Positions 5,315 to 8,694 of a DNA stretch of 8,694 nucleotides are shown one piece after another. The stretch lies in contig JALZWJ010000083.1 of NCBI GenBank assembly GCA_023300065.1, positions 1 to 8,694 of the forward strand. The letters run 5' to 3'. The translations under genes were made by a program, and so were the position numbers. The notes beneath the pieces were generated by a model. That model searched no databases. It was not told where the DNA came from and was given only the letters and a program-made list of their open reading frames with translations. Source of the stretch: Akkermansiaceae bacterium. Lineage in GTDB: Bacteria > Verrucomicrobiota > Verrucomicrobiia > Verrucomicrobiales > Akkermansiaceae. Numbering within the stretch: position 1 is the stretch's first letter; each line of letters begins with the position of its first letter.

Positions 5315-6275
5315 GCATCTGACACGTTTGTGGGAAGAGATTGGAGATCTGTTGTGGGACCAGTGGTCCGCACTGGGCGTCGCTGGGCGGGCTTCTGGAA
5401 AGTCGGTTCCTTTTGTGGTGGATCCGGAGGCTTTGCTGTTGGCTACGATTCGTTTTGGGGCCGGAGATGGACGGTTGATGGCAGAAGTTTTGGATTGGTT
5501 GTCACAAAATGGGGGTATGATCAGTTTGCAGCGCTTGAAGAATCTGCAAACGAGTTCGCGCGTGGGGACGCGGGAAGGGTTGCTGAAATTGGGGAGCTTC
5601 ATGGAGAGTGCTGGGTTCCGGAATTGGAAATCGCTGGTGAGTTGGGCTTCGAAGGTGCCGGTTCTCCCAGGCTCGGGAGGCGTGTTCGGAGATGTCGAAT
5701 TGCGGGGGATGAGTCAGGCTCCTGACTGTAGTCGGTCGGAAGCGTTTCTATTGCGCATGCGCGGAGTCTTTGGGGTGAGCTCCCGCCCGGAAGTGTTGAC
5801 CTGGCTGTTGACGCATGATGAAGGTTATGCGGCACAAATTAGCCGGGACACGGGGTGGTTCTCCAAGTCGGTGCAGGTGATCCTGAACGACCTGGAATTG
5901 GCGAACTTGGTGGTCAGTTCTCCCGTAGGAAAGCGGAAGGTGTTTTCACTGAACCCGCGTCAGGCGATCCTGAGCCCAAGTCTCGACAGGGGAGGACTGT
6001 GCTGGCTTTCACAGGGGCCGTTTTATCTGGGGCTGCAATATGTGGTTCAGACCTTGAACCGCTTGGCCGAGCTGGGGGATGGCTCGGAAAGCGTGAAAGC
6101 GATCGCGGTCCGGAAAGAGATGCCGATGATGAACGCGGCGTTTCGACAAGCGGGAATGGAAGATCCCTTTACCGGTGGGTTATTTCTCAAAGGAGAAGCT
6201 TTGCTGCACTGCTTTGAGGAGGGCGTTGTGAAGTTACTGATTAGCTTGGAGCAGCGGAGTTTTGATTCACCGTAA
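5307..6275 (+). CDS. Winged helix-turn-helix protein, partner of a nucleotidyltransferase
   Basis: A 322-residue cytoplasmic protein. The N-terminal region (1-115) is helical and rich in Trp and Leu (LTRLWEEIGDLLWDQWSALG; DPEALLLATIRFG; EVLDWLSQNGGMISLQRLKN) and resembles proteins I know only as partners of DUF6036-type nucleotidyltransferases in Verrucomicrobiota. Residues about 158-216 form a winged helix: RPEVLTWLLTH, then recognition-helix-like DTGWFSKSVQVILNDLELAN, then the wing LVVSSPVGKRKVFSLNP. This resembles MarR/ArsR-type DNA-binding domains. The C-terminal 100 residues have no recognised motif. It overlaps the truncated nucleotidyltransferase by 8 bp (ATGGATAA), so the two were one operon. 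Codons are richer in G-ending choices (TTG, GTG, GGG, CGG) than in ychF or the protease, which may indicate a more recent arrival. It probably binds DNA, perhaps its own promoter; any toxin-antitoxin or defence role is inferred. Confidence 0.65.
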   Translation: MDKHLTRLWEEIGDLLWDQWSALGVAGRASGKSVPFVVDPEALLLATIRFGAGDGRLMAEVLDWLSQNGGMISLQRLKNLQTSSRVGTREGLLKLGSFMESAGFRNWKSLVSWASKVPVLPGSGGVFGDVELRGMSQAPDCSRSEAFLLRMRGVFGVSSRPEVLTWLLTHDEGYAAQISRDTGWFSKSVQVILNDLELANLVVSSPVGKRKVFSLNPRQAILSPSLDRGGLCWLSQGPFYLGLQYVVQTLNRLAELGDGSESVKAIAVRKEMPMMNAAFRQAGMEDPFTGGLFLKGEALLHCFEEGVVKLLISLEQRSFDSP

Positions 6276-6278
6276 GGC

Positions 6279-7394
6279 TTAAACGTTGAAGCGGAATTCG
6301 ATGACGTCGCCGTCTTTGACGATGTATTCTTTGCCTTCAATGCGGAGCTTACCTGCTTCGCGTCCGGCGGTTTTGCCTCCGAGGGAGACGAAGTCATCGT
6401 AGTGCATGACTTCCGCAGCGATGAAGCCGCGCTCGAAGTCACCGTGAATGACACCAGCGGCGGCGGGTGCTTTGTCACCTTCGTTGATGGTCCAGGCGCG
6501 GGTTTCTTGCTCACCGGTGGTGATGTAGGTGCGGAGGCCGAGGAGGTGGTAGACGGATTGGATGAGGTCGGAGACTCCGGAGTCGGTGACGCCCATGTCG
6601 CCGAGAAATTCCTGTGCATCTTCTGGGCTGAGTTCGACGAGTTCTTCTTCGATCTGAGCGGAGATGACGATGATTTCTGCTCCGTGGGACTCTGCTGCGT
6701 AGTCTTTGACTTTCGCGACGAGGGGATGGGAGGCGGGGTCTTTTACCGCTGCGGCGAGCTCGCCTTCATTGACGTTACAGGCGAAGATGGTGCGCTTTGA
6801 GGAGAGGAGGAAAAATTCCTTCATCAGCTCGCGTTCGTCATCGTTAAGGTCTGCGGTGAGGGCTGGCTTACCTCCGTCGAGGTGGGGGAGGAGCTTTACG
6901 ATGAGGTCGACTTCGGCCTTGGATTCTTTGTCACCAGATTTCGCCTTTTTTTCGCGGGACTGCTTGCGCTTATCAAGGGCGGCGATGTCGGCGAGGATGA
7001 GCTCGGAGTTGATGATCTCGATGTCGCGGGTGGGGTCGACGGTGCCTAGCTCGTGGATGATGTCTTCATTCTCGAAGCAGCGGACCACCTGCACGATGGC
7101 GTCGACCTCACGGATCGTGGCGAGGAATTTGTTTCCAAGGCCTGCTCCTTCTGAGGCTCCTTCGACGAGTCCGGCGATGTCCACAAACTCGATCGCGGTC
7201 GGGATGACCTTGGTGGAGTTAGACATCTCGGAGAGTTTGTCTAGGCGAGGGTCTGGGACTACGACCATGCCCACATTGGGGTCGATGGTGCAGAATGGAT
7301 AGTTGGCGGCCTCGGCGTTGCGGGTCCGCGTGAGAGCATTGAAGAGGGTGGATTTACCAACATTGGGCATTCCTACGATTCCGGCCTTAAGCAT
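6279..7394 (-). CDS. ychF: Redox-regulated ATPase/GTPase YchF (Obg family)
   Basis: A 371-residue cytoplasmic P-loop NTPase of the Obg-HflX superfamily that associates with ribosomes and prefers ATP over GTP in characterised members. The P-loop GMPNVGKS is at residues 8-15, the Walker B/G3 motif DIAG at 72-75 (within DIAGLVEGASEGAGLGNKFL), and NVNE at 207-210 replaces the usual NKxD G4 motif, the diagnostic change behind the relaxed nucleotide choice of YchF. A helical coiled-coil insertion spans about 123-200 (DKRKQSREKKAKSGDKESKA). The C-terminal TGS domain covers about 277-371 and includes TYITTGEQETRAWTINEGDK, FERGFIAAEVMHYDDF and the closing KDGDVIEFRFNV. Length agrees with the family's usual 360-370. 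All motifs are intact. The ATG at 7394 directly precedes the conserved LKAGIVG strand; no Shine-Dalgarno is visible. Its stop lies 3 bp from the stop of the convergent winged-helix gene. Confidence 0.97.
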   Translation of the reverse strand: MLKAGIVGMPNVGKSTLFNALTRTRNAEAANYPFCTIDPNVGMVVVPDPRLDKLSEMSNSTKVIPTAIEFVDIAGLVEGASEGAGLGNKFLATIREVDAIVQVVRCFENEDIIHELGTVDPTRDIEIINSELILADIAALDKRKQSREKKAKSGDKESKAEVDLIVKLLPHLDGGKPALTADLNDDERELMKEFFLLSSKRTIFACNVNEGELAAAVKDPASHPLVAKVKDYAAESHGAEIIVISAQIEEELVELSPEDAQEFLGDMGVTDSGVSDLIQSVYHLLGLRTYITTGEQETRAWTINEGDKAPAAAGVIHGDFERGFIAAEVMHYDDFVSLGGKTAGREAGKLRIEGKEYIVKDGDVIEFRFNV

Positions 7395-7431
7395 GATGAG
7401 TGGCTGTAACGTAGGATGGCGGGAGTGGAAA

Positions 7432-7462
7432 CCCCCAACTCACGAGTGAGGGGAGTTTTTTT
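7432..7462. terminator. Hairpin with flanking A/T tracts between the Lys-rich lipoprotein gene and ychF
   Basis: A stem formed by CCCC (7432-7436 region) and GGGG (7450-7453) encloses an inner palindromic CTCA/TGAG segment, with two unpaired As. On the plus strand it is followed by a seven-T run at 7456-7462 that overlaps the lipoprotein stop codon. On the minus strand, the direction of both flanking genes, it is preceded by As and followed by only three Ts. It may terminate both ways, weakly for the lipoprotein message; partial read-through into ychF is possible. Confidence 0.4.
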
Positions 7463-8186
7463 ACTCGGCGCCCTCGGCGGGAGAGGCTGGCTTCAGTAAG
7501 TCCGGGATGGGTAAGCTCTCTGGGATGATCTTCTTGATGGGGAGGGGAGGAAGGTTGGGGATGGGAGGCAGCGCGGCGATGTCATCAGGGAGCTCTAGCT
7601 CTGCGTTATTGATCGTGTCTACCGCAGTGCTATCACCAGGGCTAAGTGAGGGGAGGATGCCTAAGGTCGGGATCTGCTCATCAAGGGATGGAGCTGAGGG
7701 GTCAACTTTTTTACGGACAAGGGGCTTATATTTAGGAGCAGCCTTCTTTTTGGCGGCTTCGGCTTTCTTGGAGGCTTCTTTTTTACGCTGCCAAGCGAGG
7801 GTGTCTGCCTTGGCTTGCTTCTCAGCCTTGGCCTTCTTCAGGGCTTTGGCGGCCGCTACTTTTTCTGAGTCTTTAGCAGCTTTGAGAGTCTTTGCAGTTT
7901 CAGAGGTCTTTGAGGTCTTGGTTGGTTTTGAAGTTCTCCAAGAGCGGGTGGGCTTCGAACTCGTGGTGGATCTGGAAGCGGTGACGGCTTTTGATTTTTT
8001 GGAGGCGACTGGCGAGGTGAATTTTTTCTTCGTCTGAGTCTTGGTTTTCGTCTGATCGACTTTAACGATTGGAGGGGGATCGAGCGGGCCGTGAAGGTTC
8101 GTGATGGATGACTTCAGGGAGGTGCAAGATACGAGTCCGCTTGCGAAAAGGGCAAGGGAGATTGTGAGTAAGGAGAGGGGCTTCAT
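7461..8186 (-). CDS. Lys/Ala-rich lipoprotein of unknown function
   Basis: A 241-residue predicted lipoprotein. Residues 1-21 form a signal peptide with lipobox LVSC (Cys21). Residues about 42-155 are extremely rich in Lys, Ala, Thr and Ser, first disordered (TASRSTTSSKPTRSWRTSKP) and then helical Ala/Lys repeats (AAKALKKAKAEKQAKAD; RKKEASKKAEAAKKKAA), giving a strongly basic segment like that of TolA or histone-H1-like tails. Residues about 165-241 are acidic to neutral and Pro/Leu/Ile-rich (LPPIPNLPPLPIKKIIPESL), suggesting an extended C-terminus. I recognise no domain. Lipid anchor plus basic low-complexity spacer plus proline-rich tail fits an envelope protein that contacts peptidoglycan, LPS or another anionic polymer, but this is inferred. 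The ATG at 8186 is set by the signal peptide. It lies 66 bp upstream of ychF on the same strand, with a possible terminator between. Confidence 0.75.
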   Translation of the reverse strand: MKPLSLLTISLALFASGLVSCTSLKSSITNLHGPLDPPPIVKVDQTKTKTQTKKKFTSPVASKKSKAVTASRSTTSSKPTRSWRTSKPTKTSKTSETAKTLKAAKDSEKVAAAKALKKAKAEKQAKADTLAWQRKKEASKKAEAAKKKAAPKYKPLVRKKVDPSAPSLDEQIPTLGILPSLSPGDSTAVDTINNAELELPDDIAALPPIPNLPPLPIKKIIPESLPIPDLLKPASPAEGAE

Positions 8187-8325
8187 GGTGGAGGGGAGGT
8201 CCGCTTGGAAATGTTGGACGAAATTCGGCGATATTTACTCAAAGAACAATGGATTTTTTTACGTATTCCCGCCTTTTATAGGTTCCGGCTAGACAATATC
8301 GTTTTAGCCGCTTGATTCCCCCTGT

Positions 8326-8694
8326 ATGGCAGATGTTTACGAATCCGACCGATATGTGGGTGAATACCTTCTTTTTCATTACGGGAAAGCTAAGGAGATC
8401 TTGCCGTGGGAGGAGGGTCCAATGAGCGCTCTTGATTTTCCCGTGCGGACAGTAGGGCATTTTTCGAGTGGTCAGGTGGAGCGGTCTTTAGATGTAGGGT
8501 GTGCGGTTGGTCGGTCTAGTTTAGAGATGAGCCGGACGAGTGATGAGGTGATCGGGATTGATTTTTCGAAGGCCTTTATTGACGCAGCGGAGAAGATGAA
8601 GTCGCCGGTTGGGTTGACTTGTGAGCGGTTGGAGGAAGCGGGCGAGCGGACTGAGGTGAAGGTTCATTGCCCACCGGGACTCGAATCTGCAGCG
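8326..8694 (+). CDS. SAM-dependent methyltransferase, OvoA C-terminal-domain type (partial, 5' part)
   Basis: The first 123 codons of a gene that leaves the window at the right edge. Residues 4-20 read VYESDRYVGEYLLFHYG, matching the conserved beginning of the C-terminal methyltransferase domain of OvoA, the proposed 4-mercaptohistidine N1-methyltransferase of ovothiol synthesis. SAM-binding motif I follows at about 55-69 (LDVGCAVGRSSLEMS), and the acidic-loop strand at about 77-88 (IGIDFSKAFIDA). The remainder (VKVHCPPGLESA) fits the same family. In characterised OvoA this domain is fused behind a non-haem iron sulfoxide synthase. Here the protein starts directly with the methyltransferase, so it is a stand-alone version whose synthase must be encoded elsewhere, or whose substrate differs. 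ATG 8326 starts three residues before the conserved block; no Shine-Dalgarno is visible. It is divergent from the Lys-rich lipoprotein gene, sharing a 139-bp spacer. Confidence 0.75.
   Translation, partial: MADVYESDRYVGEYLLFHYGKAKEILPWEEGPMSALDFPVRTVGHFSSGQVERSLDVGCAVGRSSLEMSRTSDEVIGIDFSKAFIDAAEKMKSPVGLTCERLEEAGERTEVKVHCPPGLESAA

Noticed and set aside
5195..5602. 135-codon minus-strand ORF opposite the truncated nucleotidyltransferase and winged-helix gene
   Set aside because: The plus-strand frames here carry recognisable families, a strong Shine-Dalgarno and an operon overlap; the minus product is a basic, Ser/Pro-rich shadow.
6047..6619. 190-codon minus-strand ORF spanning the ychF 3' end
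   Set aside because: It is an out-of-frame shadow of ychF and of the winged-helix gene; the product is low-complexity Ser/Thr/Pro.
6402..7302. Two plus-strand ORFs opposite ychF
   Set aside because: The minus-strand YchF reading is complete with all family motifs, so these are antisense shadows.
7507..8037. 176-codon plus-strand ORF opposite the Lys-rich lipoprotein, with many Phe/Leu/Ala residues that could suggest membrane segments
   Set aside because: Antisense of Lys/Ala codons naturally gives Phe/Leu/Ser/Ala. The minus strand has a clean signal peptide and lipobox, which favours that reading, though the low complexity makes this less certain than for the other shadows.
8187..8325. A shared divergent promoter for the lipoprotein and the methyltransferase
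   Set aside because: The spacer is AT-rich with TATA-like strings (for example near 8276-8281), but no -35/-10 pair with a 16-18 bp spacer stands out on either strand.
1..8694. CRISPR array, tRNA or rRNA
   Set aside because: No regularly spaced repeats, cloverleaf-like sequence or rRNA-like conserved blocks were seen.

Overview
The window looks like a chromosomal segment from a member of the Verrucomicrobiota. This is inferred from gene content: Deg9-like trypsin/PDZ proteins, a nucleotidyltransferase plus winged-helix gene pair of a kind I associate with that phylum, and a free-standing ovothiol-type methyltransferase. No rRNA or other taxonomic marker is present. Most starts here lack a visible Shine-Dalgarno sequence; one gene has a near-perfect one.

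Layout: 2-133 (+) is the C-terminal end of an unrecognised gene. 134-565 has no intact gene and holds a degraded, internally deleted insertion-sequence remnant (about 141-475). 566-1546 (+) is a LysM lipoprotein. It converges on a two-gene minus-strand operon: a Deg9-like trypsin/PDZ protease (4779-3274), followed after 47 bp by a paralogue that has lost most of its catalytic residues (3226-1694). A clear Rho-independent terminator closes this operon. 4780-5158 is largely non-coding, with nested inverted repeats around a 24-codon ORF and then a promoter-like segment with three phased AAACATC repeats. 5159-5314 (+) is a nucleotidyltransferase whose catalytic core is missing. It overlaps its winged-helix partner (5307-6275, +) by 8 bp. 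That gene runs tail to tail, 3 bp apart, into ychF (7394-6279, -). A Lys/Ala-rich lipoprotein (8186-7461, -) lies upstream of ychF. Divergent from it, the 5' part of a SAM methyltransferase resembling the C-terminal domain of OvoA (8326 onward, +) runs off the window.

How the parts relate: the active and dead proteases are probably co-transcribed and exported, so the inactive copy may regulate, scaffold or compete with the active one in the periplasm. The truncated nucleotidyltransferase with an intact DNA-binding partner looks like a decayed two-gene module, in which the regulator may still act at the phased repeats. YchF is housekeeping. The two lipoproteins are envelope proteins. The methyltransferase suggests ovothiol-type thiohistidine chemistry, which needs a sulfoxide synthase encoded elsewhere.
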